Shown here: in pieces, positions 17,901 to 23,693 of the stretch | Layout: each line of letters starts with the position of its first letter | Numbering within the stretch: the first letter of the stretch is position 1 | Source: an uncultured Bacteroides sp. | GTDB lineage: Bacteria > Bacteroidota > Bacteroidia > Bacteroidales > Bacteroidaceae | Direction: 5' to 3' | NCBI GenBank assembly: GCA_947176775.1 | Contig: CAMWRY010000004.1 | Span: 1 to 34,381, forward strand | DNA length: 34,381 bases | Notes under the pieces: model-generated | What the model was told of the DNA's origin: nothing | Seen by the model: only the letters and a program-made list of their open reading frames with translations | The model's database searches: none | Made by a program: the position numbers and the translations under genes

Positions 17901-17982
17901 GAACAACAAGTTGATGCAGTCGGGGATAAGGACGAGGGTTCAGGAGGCGGTGTATAAAAGTCTGGTTTCTCCGAAGCCTTGA
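14938..17982 (+). CDS. GH3 beta-N-acetylhexosaminidase / serine beta-lactamase-fold fusion
   Basis: A 1014-residue exported two-enzyme protein (signal LILLCCFCPALKA|QL). The GH3 domain (about 40-390) is NagZ-like. It has KHFPGHGDTDVDSH near residue 226, which contains the general-acid His/Asp dyad of GH3 N-acetylglucosaminidases, and the nucleophile region FTDALAM near 311. A GH3 C-like domain follows. The C-terminal class-C-beta-lactamase-like hydrolase domain (about 590-1010) has Ser656-x-x-Lys659 (SLTK) and HTG at 958, but its second motif reads YSC (801-803) where YSN or YSD is usual. Such fusions are thought to process peptidoglycan fragments in the periplasm, removing GlcNAc and cleaving an amide or ester bond. 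That role is family inference. It is the last gene of the operon and is followed by a terminator. Confidence 0.9.
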   Translation: MKRIHQLTCLILLCCFCPALKAQLGPMPLTPMPLDEPSLVRLLHSDVRCKQWVDSVMRRMTLKERIGQLFIYTIAPQQDKANKELLRKVVEEYKVGGLLFSGGLMQNQVMLTNEAQRMAKVPLMITFDGEWGLAMRLRGTPSFPKNRVLGCIQNDTLIYEYGREVARQCRELGVQVNFAPVADVNINPKNPVINTRSFGESPFQVANKVVAYAKGLEDGGVLSVCKHFPGHGDTDVDSHKALPFLPFTRARLDSVELYPFRRAIRAGLGGMMVGHLEVPAIEPKKGVPSSLSRKVVSDLLVDELGFQGLVFTDALAMKGVSAHESLCLQALKAGNDLLLVPRRLKEEVEAVLAAVKSGELTEKEIEAKCRKVLKYKYALGLEKKPHIQLSGLDARICTSKTRDLMRRLNQAAITVLSNRDEVLPLDPSIGEVAVLHVGEAQGLQPFLKELSKYTRPVEFRLGKELPEAEGNRLKSTLSKYKRILVCVTEHRLAPYQNFLSKFTPDVPVVYLLFIPGNQVLQVRKGVASAGSVVLAHASADEVQQQVARIVYGGAGSEGRLSASIGTLFTTGTGVTLTPQSVPHFVPEEHGMNARMLAEIDKIAEEGIREGAYPGCQVVVLKDGKEMYNKAFGTHIGTRAGSKSLPVKKTDVYDLASLTKTTATLLAVMKLYDSGRLSLTDRVSDYLPYLQDTDKKHITVRELLMHESGLPSTLMFYQEAIDKESYTGPLFKARPDALHKVRIGRQTWANPAFHFRQGVTSKVRTPEHTMQVTDSLWLNRSFKEDYLQKIVDTPLRDKRYRYSCVGFILLQQVVEARAGMTMDEYLAREFYTPMGLKRTGYLPLRFVKREEIVPSSVDPFLRKTTLQGFVHDESAAFQGGVSGNAGLFSTAGEVAKVYQMLLNGGELDGKRYLSKETCRLFTTTVSKISRRGLGFDKPDRRNLQKSPCAESAPASVYGHTGFTGTCAWVDPENKLVYVFLSNRIYPDVWNNKLMQSGIRTRVQEAVYKSLVSPKP

Positions 17983-17984
17983 AT

Positions 17985-18008
17985 AGTTTTCGGGGCAGAA
18001 AACTTTTT
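17985..18008 (+). terminator. Intrinsic terminator after the nucleotidase/GH3 operon
   Basis: AGTTTTC and GAAAACT form a perfect 7-bp stem around GGGGCA, followed by a run of T residues. It lies 2 nt after the stop codon of the preceding gene. Confidence 0.75.
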
Positions 18009-18052
18009 CCTTAAAAAACGTCCCGGCTCTACTCTCCTCCGCCCGAAATTCC

Positions 18053-18060
18053 TATCTTTG
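18053..18060 (+). promoter_or_regulatory. -7 promoter box (TATCTTTG) for the SGNH/MBOAT operon
   Basis: A perfect TAnnTTTG match 28 bp before the ATG at 18088. No TTTG is seen at -33. The box overlaps the TTG that the ORF track uses as a start, so the coding start must be downstream. Confidence 0.65.
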
Positions 18061-18087
18061 CAGCCGCTAAAAACAGTACTGCCCATT

Positions 18088-19452
18088 ATGGAAAAAAGTG
18101 TACTTCGACATACCGCCCTTTGGGTCTTCCTCGTCATCGGCCTCCTGCTTCTGGTTGGTCGGTTGCCCCAACTGACGTGGCACGGACATATCTTGCGTCG
18201 TGTGGACCTCCTGGCCGATGTCCACCCTCTGCCGTCTGTTGTTTGCGATTCCGACACTTTGCCACCGCCCCCTCGTCCGGCCTTCGTTGATACCTGTCGC
18301 ACAGGTATGACTTGCATTGAGGACTATGGTGACTCCACCCTGCGTGGTATGACCCTTTTCTACCGTGCGTTGGACGACTTAGCTCGCCGTCCGCGAACTG
18401 TACGTATTGCTTATTTCGGCGACTCCTTCATTGAGGGTGACATCCTTACTGCCGACCTCCGCGAGCAGCTCCAGTGTCGCTACGGCGGCTGTGGTGTGGG
18501 GTTCGTCCCTGTCACTTCGCTTACCAGCGGTTTTCGCCCTACTGTGCGTCATTCCTTCAGGGGCTGGGAGAGTCACTCCGCCATGGATTCCGCTCGCTTC
18601 GACCGCACCCTGCTGGGCCCCTCCGGGCACTATTTCCGCCCCTTATCCGGCGCCTCCGTCGAACTACGTGGACAGGCGACCTACGCTTCGCGTCTCGACA
18701 CCTGCCGTCGAGCTACCGTCTACTTCCGCAGCCGCGGCTCCCTCAGGCTTGCTATACAAATGAATCGTGACTCTGTACGGACCCGTGAACTGCCTCCCTC
18801 CGGTGACCTGCGCGCCCTGCATGTGGACGGACGCATCGGTTCTCTTCGCCTTGCCGTGGAACGCGCCGATTCCGCCCTGTTCTATGGCCTTGCTTTGGAT
18901 GATACCTGTGGTCTCGCCTTGGACAATTTTTCTCTGCGCGGCAGCTCCGGCTTGACTCTGCGCTCCGTTCCCGTTGAGACCTTGCGCCAGTTCAACCGCC
19001 TCCGTCCTTATGACCTCGTCATCCTGCACTACGGCCTGAACGTCGCCTCGCCCGGAGTCAGCAACTACGACTATTACACCTCGGGTATGCAGACCGTCAT
19101 TCGTCGCCTCAAGGAGGCTTTTCCTCAGGCTGCCATTCTTTTGGTCAGTGTCCCCGATCGTGACCGCCGTGCCGGCGACGGCTCCCTGCAAACCATGCCG
19201 GGCATCCGGCATCTGGTGCGCGGCCAGCAGCGTCTCGCTGCCGATGAGTCCATCGCTTTCTGGAACCTCTTTGAGGCTATGGGAGGCGAGGGCAGTATGG
19301 CTACCCTTGTCAATGCCCGTCCGCCTATGGCCAACCATGATTATACACATATTAACTTCCGCGGCGGCCGACGACTTGCCGCGCTGCTCTACGACGCCCT
19401 TGTCTATGGAAAGGAGCAGTATGACCGTCGACGAGCTTATGAAATGGAATGA
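18088..19452 (+). CDS. SGNH/GDSL-type hydrolase, membrane-anchored
   Basis: A 454-residue protein when started at the ATG at 18088. The ORF track's earlier TTG start lies inside the -7 promoter box and is rejected. One N-terminal hydrophobic helix (WVFLVIGLLLLVG) acts as anchor or uncleaved signal. The SGNH blocks are GDSF after VRIAYF (nucleophile Ser), a block-III-like region HYGLN instead of GxND, and DYTHIN with the catalytic Asp/His. The middle of the protein is beta-rich and unassigned. The next gene is also SGNH and the third is an MBOAT acyltransferase, so this may be an O-acetyltransferase or esterase acting on an envelope polysaccharide, as with the AlgJ/AlgX or PatB families. Direction of catalysis is unknown. 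Confidence 0.8.
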   Translation: MEKSVLRHTALWVFLVIGLLLLVGRLPQLTWHGHILRRVDLLADVHPLPSVVCDSDTLPPPPRPAFVDTCRTGMTCIEDYGDSTLRGMTLFYRALDDLARRPRTVRIAYFGDSFIEGDILTADLREQLQCRYGGCGVGFVPVTSLTSGFRPTVRHSFRGWESHSAMDSARFDRTLLGPSGHYFRPLSGASVELRGQATYASRLDTCRRATVYFRSRGSLRLAIQMNRDSVRTRELPPSGDLRALHVDGRIGSLRLAVERADSALFYGLALDDTCGLALDNFSLRGSSGLTLRSVPVETLRQFNRLRPYDLVILHYGLNVASPGVSNYDYYTSGMQTVIRRLKEAFPQAAILLVSVPDRDRRAGDGSLQTMPGIRHLVRGQQRLAADESIAFWNLFEAMGGEGSMATLVNARPPMANHDYTHINFRGGRRLAALLYDALVYGKEQYDRRRAYEME

Positions 19453-19456
19453 CAGT

Positions 19457-20404
19457 ATGAAGAGTCTTTTTTTACAAAAGGACGTTTGTTCCGGAGATGG
19501 CTTTCAGAAGAAGCTGTTCTGCTTTCTTTTTCTATACCTTCTCCTGTGTCCCCTCGTTCCCTTGGTTGCCCAAGATCGTATTCCCGATCTTCCTTCCCCC
19601 CAGCCTCTGCTTGCCGATGCCGACACCCTCCTTTCCCCCGGCCAACGCACAGACACCCTCTCCCTGCCGCCTCTTTTGCTTCCCACCGCTTTTCGCGGCC
19701 TGCAAGAGAATTGCCTTGACGACCCTTCCGGTGCTCTTCACCCCTTCTGGGAGAAACTCCGTCTGCTCCGTCTCGGCCTTTCTACTGACACTGTACGCGT
19801 GGTTCACGTAGGTGACAGTCACATTCGTGGTCACATCTTTCCCCGTACCGCCGGCCAGCTGATGCAGCAGGTTTTCGGTCCTCTGGCTCATACGGACATG
19901 GGCATCAACGGTGCTTTCTGTTTCACCTTTGCCCGTCCGGACCGCGTTGATGCTATCGCCGCCCTCCGTCCGGATCTTCTCATTCTCTCCTTCGGCACCA
20001 ACGAGAGTCATAACCGTCGCTACGATCCCCAGCTCCATCGTCGTCAGATGGACGAACTCGTCAGGCTCTTGCGCCAGAGTCTACCCGGGGTACCGATGCT
20101 CGTTACTACGCCCCCCGGTTCCTACGAGTCGTTGCGGCAACGCGGACGCCGCCGTACCTATAAGATAAATCTCCGTACCGCTGCCGCCGTTCAGGTTATC
20201 CGGTCCTCTGCCGATGCCAATGGCCTCGCTCTGTGGGACCTCTACCACATTCTCGGCGGACCCTCCAGAGCCTGTCTTAACTGGCAGGAAGCCGGACTTC
20301 TCCGCCCTGACCACGTACACTATATGCCTGACGGTTACCGCCTCCAAGGCGAACTGCTCTTCCAAGCCTTACTAAAAGACTATAATGATTATGTGCAACA
20401 TTGA
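19457..20404 (+). CDS. SGNH/GDSL-type hydrolase, exported
   Basis: A 315-residue protein starting at the ATG at 19457, 4 nt after the previous stop. The ORF track start at 19148 lies deep inside the upstream gene. An alternative start at 19439 would overlap that gene by 14 nt. It has an N-terminal signal (LFCFLFLYLLLCPLVPLVA|QD) and a Pro/Leu-rich linker. Block I is GDSH (VRVVHVGDSHIRGH), block III is GTNE (LSFGTNES) and block V is DHVH. All SGNH catalytic positions are therefore present. It is translationally coupled to both neighbours and probably works with the downstream MBOAT protein in acylating or deacylating a surface glycan. Confidence 0.82.
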   Translation: MKSLFLQKDVCSGDGFQKKLFCFLFLYLLLCPLVPLVAQDRIPDLPSPQPLLADADTLLSPGQRTDTLSLPPLLLPTAFRGLQENCLDDPSGALHPFWEKLRLLRLGLSTDTVRVVHVGDSHIRGHIFPRTAGQLMQQVFGPLAHTDMGINGAFCFTFARPDRVDAIAALRPDLLILSFGTNESHNRRYDPQLHRRQMDELVRLLRQSLPGVPMLVTTPPGSYESLRQRGRRRTYKINLRTAAAVQVIRSSADANGLALWDLYHILGGPSRACLNWQEAGLLRPDHVHYMPDGYRLQGELLFQALLKDYNDYVQH

Positions 20405-21947
20405 TATGCTCTTTACTATCTTTGGCATTGACTTCGACTGCTTGTGCCATACGCTCAGGCTTGCCTTCGGCCGTCTCTTTGATTTTCTTGACATCGACCC
20501 CGACCGTCTGCGCGATGTGTTTCTTTATCACTCCGACGAACCGATGATTTTCAGCAGCGGCCTCTTTCTTTGGCTTTTTGCCGCCTTTCTGCTGGTCTAT
20601 GTCGCTCTTCAGCGTCGCCAGACTTTACGTCTGCTCTTTGTCACTGTCTTCTCTTATTACTTCTACTATAAAAGTAGCGGCCTTTGCTTCCTTCTCCTTG
20701 CTCTTGTCACCCTCTGCGACTTCACATTCGCCCTGTGCATGTCGCGTACCTCCTCGCCTTGTCGCCGCAAGGCTTGGGTTGTTCTCAGCCTTGCCGTCAA
20801 CTTGGGCCTGCTTTGCTACTTCAAGTACACCAACTTCCTTGGGCAGTGCCTCGCCTCTCTCACCGGAGCCACCTTCACACCGCTGGATATCTTCCTTCCC
20901 GTGGGTATCTCTTTCTTCACTTTCCAGTCCCTCAGCTATACCATTGATGTCTATCGTCGCCAGATTCCCCCTTTGCGTTCGCTGCTGGACTATGCCTTCT
21001 ACGTCTCTTTCTTTCCCCAGCTCGTAGCCGGCCCTATCGTGCGTGCACGCGATTTCATTCCCCAGATTCGCCAGCCCCTGTTTCTCTCGAACGAGATGTT
21101 GGGCCGAGGTATATTCCTTATTCTTAGTGGTCTCTTTAAGAAGGCGGTTATCTCGGACTACATCAGCGTCAATTTCGTGGAACGCATCTTCGACAATCCC
21201 ACGCTCTACTCCGGTCTGGAGAACCTTCTCGGCGTCTATGGCTATGCCCTGCAGATATATTGCGACTTTTCAGGTTACAGCGACATGGCTATCGGCCTTG
21301 CCTTGTTGCTGGGCTTCCGCTTCCCCGTCAACTTTGACTCGCCCTACAAGTCTGCCTCCATCACTGAGTTCTGGCGCCGTTGGCACATCTCTCTCTCCAG
21401 CTGGCTGCGCGACTACCTTTACATTTCTCTCGGCGGCAATCGCAAGGGGCGTTTTCGTCAGTACGTGAATCTTATCATTACTATGTTTCTTGGTGGCTTG
21501 TGGCACGGCGCTTCGTGGAACTTCGTCCTTTGGGGGGTGCTGCATGGCTTCGCCTTGGCTGCGCACAAGGTCTGGATGGGTCTTATGGGGAAGCATGGCC
21601 TCTTCCGCCTCCCCGGTATTTTGCTTACGTTTCATTTCGTCTGTTTCTGCTGGATATTCTTCCGCCTTGCCGATTTCTCCACTGCTGTAGACATGTTGCG
21701 TCAGATATTCACCGCTTTCCATCCTCAGCTCCTTCCCCAGCTTCTGACGGGCTACTGGGCTGTTTTCTTCTTGATGTTCCTGGGCTACTTGCTACATTTC
21801 CTGCCCGACAGTTGGGAGCGTGCTTGCATCCGTAGCTTCGTCCGTCTCCCCCTGCTCGGCAAGGCTTTGCTGACGGTTTTGCTGATTTATTTGGTTGTTC
21901 AGATGAAGAGTTCGGAGATACAGCCTTTCATCTATTTCCAGTTCTGA
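20385..21947 (+). CDS. MBOAT-family O-acyltransferase (AlgI-like)
   Basis: A 520-residue polytopic inner-membrane protein with about ten hydrophobic segments. It carries AlgI/DltB hallmarks: PQLVAGPIVRARDFIPQ, YCDFSGYSDMAIGLALLLG, FWRRWHISLSSWLRDYLYI and the active-site GGLWHGASWN with His374. MBOAT proteins of this branch pass an acyl group, usually acetyl, across the membrane to SGNH partners that modify polysaccharides. Two SGNH genes directly upstream fit that scheme. The start is uncertain. ATG 20385 overlaps the preceding gene by 20 nt, and 20391 and 20406 are also possible. The substrate (peptidoglycan, capsule, O-antigen or other) is not determinable here. Confidence 0.92.
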   Translation: MIMCNIDMLFTIFGIDFDCLCHTLRLAFGRLFDFLDIDPDRLRDVFLYHSDEPMIFSSGLFLWLFAAFLLVYVALQRRQTLRLLFVTVFSYYFYYKSSGLCFLLLALVTLCDFTFALCMSRTSSPCRRKAWVVLSLAVNLGLLCYFKYTNFLGQCLASLTGATFTPLDIFLPVGISFFTFQSLSYTIDVYRRQIPPLRSLLDYAFYVSFFPQLVAGPIVRARDFIPQIRQPLFLSNEMLGRGIFLILSGLFKKAVISDYISVNFVERIFDNPTLYSGLENLLGVYGYALQIYCDFSGYSDMAIGLALLLGFRFPVNFDSPYKSASITEFWRRWHISLSSWLRDYLYISLGGNRKGRFRQYVNLIITMFLGGLWHGASWNFVLWGVLHGFALAAHKVWMGLMGKHGLFRLPGILLTFHFVCFCWIFFRLADFSTAVDMLRQIFTAFHPQLLPQLLTGYWAVFFLMFLGYLLHFLPDSWERACIRSFVRLPLLGKALLTVLLIYLVVQMKSSEIQPFIYFQF

Positions 21948-22047
21948 GCTGTGCTCCCGTTACAGTGTGACTGATTTTTGCAGACGGGTGGAGCGGATGA
22001 CGTCGAAAAAAAACGTCTTCCTCTGCTCATAAACCGTACAAACTCGT

Positions 22048-22055
22048 TATCTTTG
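22048..22055 (+). promoter_or_regulatory. -7 promoter box (TATCTTTG) for the third SGNH gene
   Basis: A perfect TAnnTTTG, with the transcription start expected near 22061. This makes the ATG at 22060 too early and favours the ATG at 22081. No clear -33 TTTG is seen. Confidence 0.6.
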
Positions 22056-22080
22056 TCGCATGTACTATAAAAAAAACTTT

Positions 22081-22773
22081 ATGAAGAACCGCAAAACCTT
22101 ATTTCTCCTTTTCCTCCTTTTCCTAGCTCCCTTGTGTGGAGTGTCTGCCCAGAAACGTGTCTCCATTCTCGGTGATTCATATTCCACTTTCCACGATTAT
22201 GTCTCTCCTGCCTCCAACCTTTGTTGGTACGGGGTTCCCGGAGAGAAGAAGGAGAATGACGTGATGAGAGTAGGAGAGACCTGGTGGCACCGTTTTATCT
22301 ACGACCACGGCTTTTTGCTGGAACGTAACAACTCCTATTCAGGCTCCACTGTTTGCCATACCGGTTACAGGCAAGCCGACTTTTCCGACCGCTCTTTCAT
22401 CACCCGTATCCACAACCTCGGTAACCCAGACCTCATTCTTGTTTTCGGCGGTACCAACGATAGTTGGGCAGGCGTCCCTCTCGGCGGATATCAATACGCA
22501 GACTGGACTAAGGCCGATTTATGCAATTTTCGTCCTGCTTTCGCCTACCTGCTTGCCTCCCTCAGGCAGCTCTATCCACTTGCTCGCATCTGCAACCTGA
22601 CTAATACCGAACTTTCAACAGAGATTACCGAGTCTATGGCTACCATCTGCCGTCACTATGGTATAGAAAATGTCCGTTTGCATGATGTGGATAAACAGTG
22701 GGGACATCCCTCCGTGCAAGGAATGAAGGCTATCAGCAGCCAGTTATGGGAGGTTTTGAGGGATAGCCTCTGA
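22081..22773 (+). CDS. SGNH/GDSL hydrolase, exported
   Basis: A 230-residue protein from the ATG at 22081. The track's 22060 start coincides with the predicted transcription start. The signal peptide is LFLLFLLFLAPLCGVSA|QK. Block I is GDSYSTF (ILGDSYSTF), block III is GGTNDSW, and the C-terminal block reads KQWGHPSVQGM with the catalytic His but a Gln at the usual Asp-3 position. An Asp lies five residues before the His and may substitute. This GDSYSTF subfamily is seen in Bacteroides near glycan loci as a putative carbohydrate esterase. The gene has its own promoter and terminator and lies 0.9 kb upstream of susC, so the link to that locus is positional only. Confidence 0.82.
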   Translation: MKNRKTLFLLFLLFLAPLCGVSAQKRVSILGDSYSTFHDYVSPASNLCWYGVPGEKKENDVMRVGETWWHRFIYDHGFLLERNNSYSGSTVCHTGYRQADFSDRSFITRIHNLGNPDLILVFGGTNDSWAGVPLGGYQYADWTKADLCNFRPAFAYLLASLRQLYPLARICNLTNTELSTEITESMATICRHYGIENVRLHDVDKQWGHPSVQGMKAISSQLWEVLRDSL

Positions 22774-22812
22774 GTCTGCACGGAAAGCTTAAAGTATTTT
22801 CCGAACTTCTTC

Positions 22813-22838
22813 AGGAGGCTTTTTGCCTCCTTTCTATC
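22813..22838 (+). terminator. Intrinsic terminator
   Basis: AGGAGGC and GCCTCCT make a perfect 7-bp stem with a T5 loop, followed by a T-rich tail. It lies 39 nt after the SGNH stop codon and isolates that gene from the susC region. Confidence 0.75.
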
Positions 22839-23043
22839 TTTTTCTTCAGTATTTGTCTTTTTGCGTAATTCGTGTTTCTTTATCGGTTTTGCCTTCTTTT
22901 TTCCGTTCGCTTTGTCTGTAAATGAAATCGGCAAGCAAGATACTTGCAAGAAGTTTGCCTTGAAACAGCAGACTACTTGTTCTAAAGTTCTTTTTTACTT
23001 GTTGTGAAAAGGATTAGTAGTGGAATTGGTTTCTGTTCTCAGC

Positions 23044-23106
23044 TTTGGAACAGACATCCGTAACCTTGGAACGTTTGTTCCAAACCTTGGAGTATACGTC
23101 CGTAAA
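23044..23106. repeat. Three degenerate 21-bp tandem repeats
   Basis: Units start at 23044, 23065 and 23086 with an exact 21-bp period. Each has a (C/T)TTGGA start and a (G/C)TCCGTAA- or TTCCAAA-like end. A partial fourth (CTGGGG) begins at 23107. The middle unit contains a perfect palindrome, TTGGAAC-GTTT-GTTCCAA. The array ends just before the left inverted repeat of the putative invertible segment. Besides this, 22839-23136 shows nothing coding that I can support. Confidence 0.6.
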
Positions 23107-23136
23107 CTGGGGATGGGTTTTAACTTTAGTTTGGGA

Positions 23137-23157
23137 TAAGTTCCGTGAGAACTTGGT
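23137..23157 (+). repeat. Left inverted repeat of putative invertible segment (IR-L)
   Basis: A 21-bp sequence with core AAGTTCCGTGAGAACTT, itself a palindrome AAGTTC-N5-GAACTT. It is repeated perfectly in inverse orientation at 23503-23523, and the match stops abruptly on both sides. The short symmetric core suits a site-specific recombinase site. Confidence 0.9.
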
Positions 23158-23437
23158 CTACATCTGCCACTTTCCAACTGATGGAAATAGAACAACTATA
23201 CAACCTCAATAGAACAATGATTCTTACGGCAGCTGAAAGCAGGGGGACTGACTATAGTAAAGGAGCTGGCAGAAGTGCATTGGACAAACGGTAGAACGAA
23301 CGGGACATTTTCGGGACCTAGACAGACGATTTTTGTCGGTAAAAAAACGAACTTTTTCCGGATAGAATTGAGGAATAAACAGAAAATTTGGAAAGATTAT
23401 TCTGGTAGAACCACTTGTTTTTAAGAAATATCCTATC

Positions 23438-23445
23438 CAAAAGTA
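23438..23445 (-). promoter_or_regulatory. Opposing -7 box inside the invertible segment
   Basis: The minus strand reads TACTTTTG, a perfect TAnnTTTG, firing leftward away from susC in the present orientation. No -33 TTTG partner was found. If the segment flips, this box would face susC from about 470 bp away. Confidence 0.35.
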
Positions 23446-23446
23446 C

Positions 23447-23491
23447 CGTTATTTTAAAATAATACCTATATTTGCCTTCGTTATTTTAAAA
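23447..23491 (+). promoter_or_regulatory. Direct repeats CGTTATTTTAAAA flanking the susC -7 box
   Basis: Identical 13-mers at 23447-23459 and 23479-23491 are 32 bp apart, about three helical turns. They bracket the TATATTTG box, so one copy occupies the -33 position and the other spans the predicted start. The first is extended to a palindrome TTATTTTAAAATAA. This looks like a regulator binding site. No cognate regulator is in the window. Confidence 0.55.
23467..23474 (+). promoter_or_regulatory. susC promoter -7 box (TATATTTG)
   Basis: A perfect TAnnTTTG with a predicted start near 23481, giving a leader of about 213 nt that contains the right inverted repeat. The -33 TTTG is absent and replaced by the direct repeat, suggesting activator dependence. 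Confidence 0.65.
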
Positions 23492-23502
23492 GTTGTTATA
23501 TA

Positions 23503-23523
23503 ACCAAGTTCTCACGGAACTTA
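23503..23523 (-). repeat. Right inverted repeat of putative invertible segment (IR-R)
   Basis: The exact reverse complement of IR-L over 21 bp. It lies inside the predicted susC leader, 170 bp before the ATG. Sequence 23524-23693 shows no other recognised element. Confidence 0.9.
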
Positions 23524-23693
23524 AAGAAGGAAAGGTGGAACGTGGTTTTATTGTAGAGATGTGAACTTAAATCTGAATGAAATATTAAGATCAGTGAAGT
23601 ATTAATGGGTGAAAGAATCCAAGGAAAGCACTTTATTTTTACTGTTCCCTTTAAGAATATAACCTATAATATCTATTAATAAAATGTCTAAGT

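Larger units (their letters stand above)
23137..23523. other. Putative invertible promoter segment controlling susC/susD
   Basis: A 387-bp unit in which 21-bp perfect inverted repeats enclose 345 bp of AT-rich non-coding DNA with a rightward TATATTTG box near its right end. In the orientation shown, that box points to susC, so the locus is drawn ON. Invertible promoters upstream of SusC/SusD operons are established in Bacteroides fragilis and relatives. No recombinase is encoded in the window, and family members can act in trans. The interior has no ORF I would defend. Inversion itself is inferred. Confidence 0.75.

Noticed and set aside
18058-18087. Track start (TTG) of the first SGNH gene
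   Set aside because: The TTG is the last part of the TATCTTTG promoter box. A transcript would begin after it, so ATG 18088 is used.
19148-19456. N-terminal extension of the second SGNH ORF
   Set aside because: It is out-of-frame overlap with the conserved C-terminus of the first SGNH gene. A signal peptide begins properly at 19457.
22995-23195. 66-aa minus-strand ORF with seven-residue repeats
   Set aside because: The repeats follow from the 21-bp DNA repeats, and the ORF crosses the left inverted repeat. I see no start context or homology to support coding.
23158-23502. Decayed insertion sequence between the inverted repeats
   Set aside because: No transposase-like reading frame or target-site duplication was seen. 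The promoter elements and the short palindromic repeat core fit a switch better, although a MITE cannot be fully excluded.
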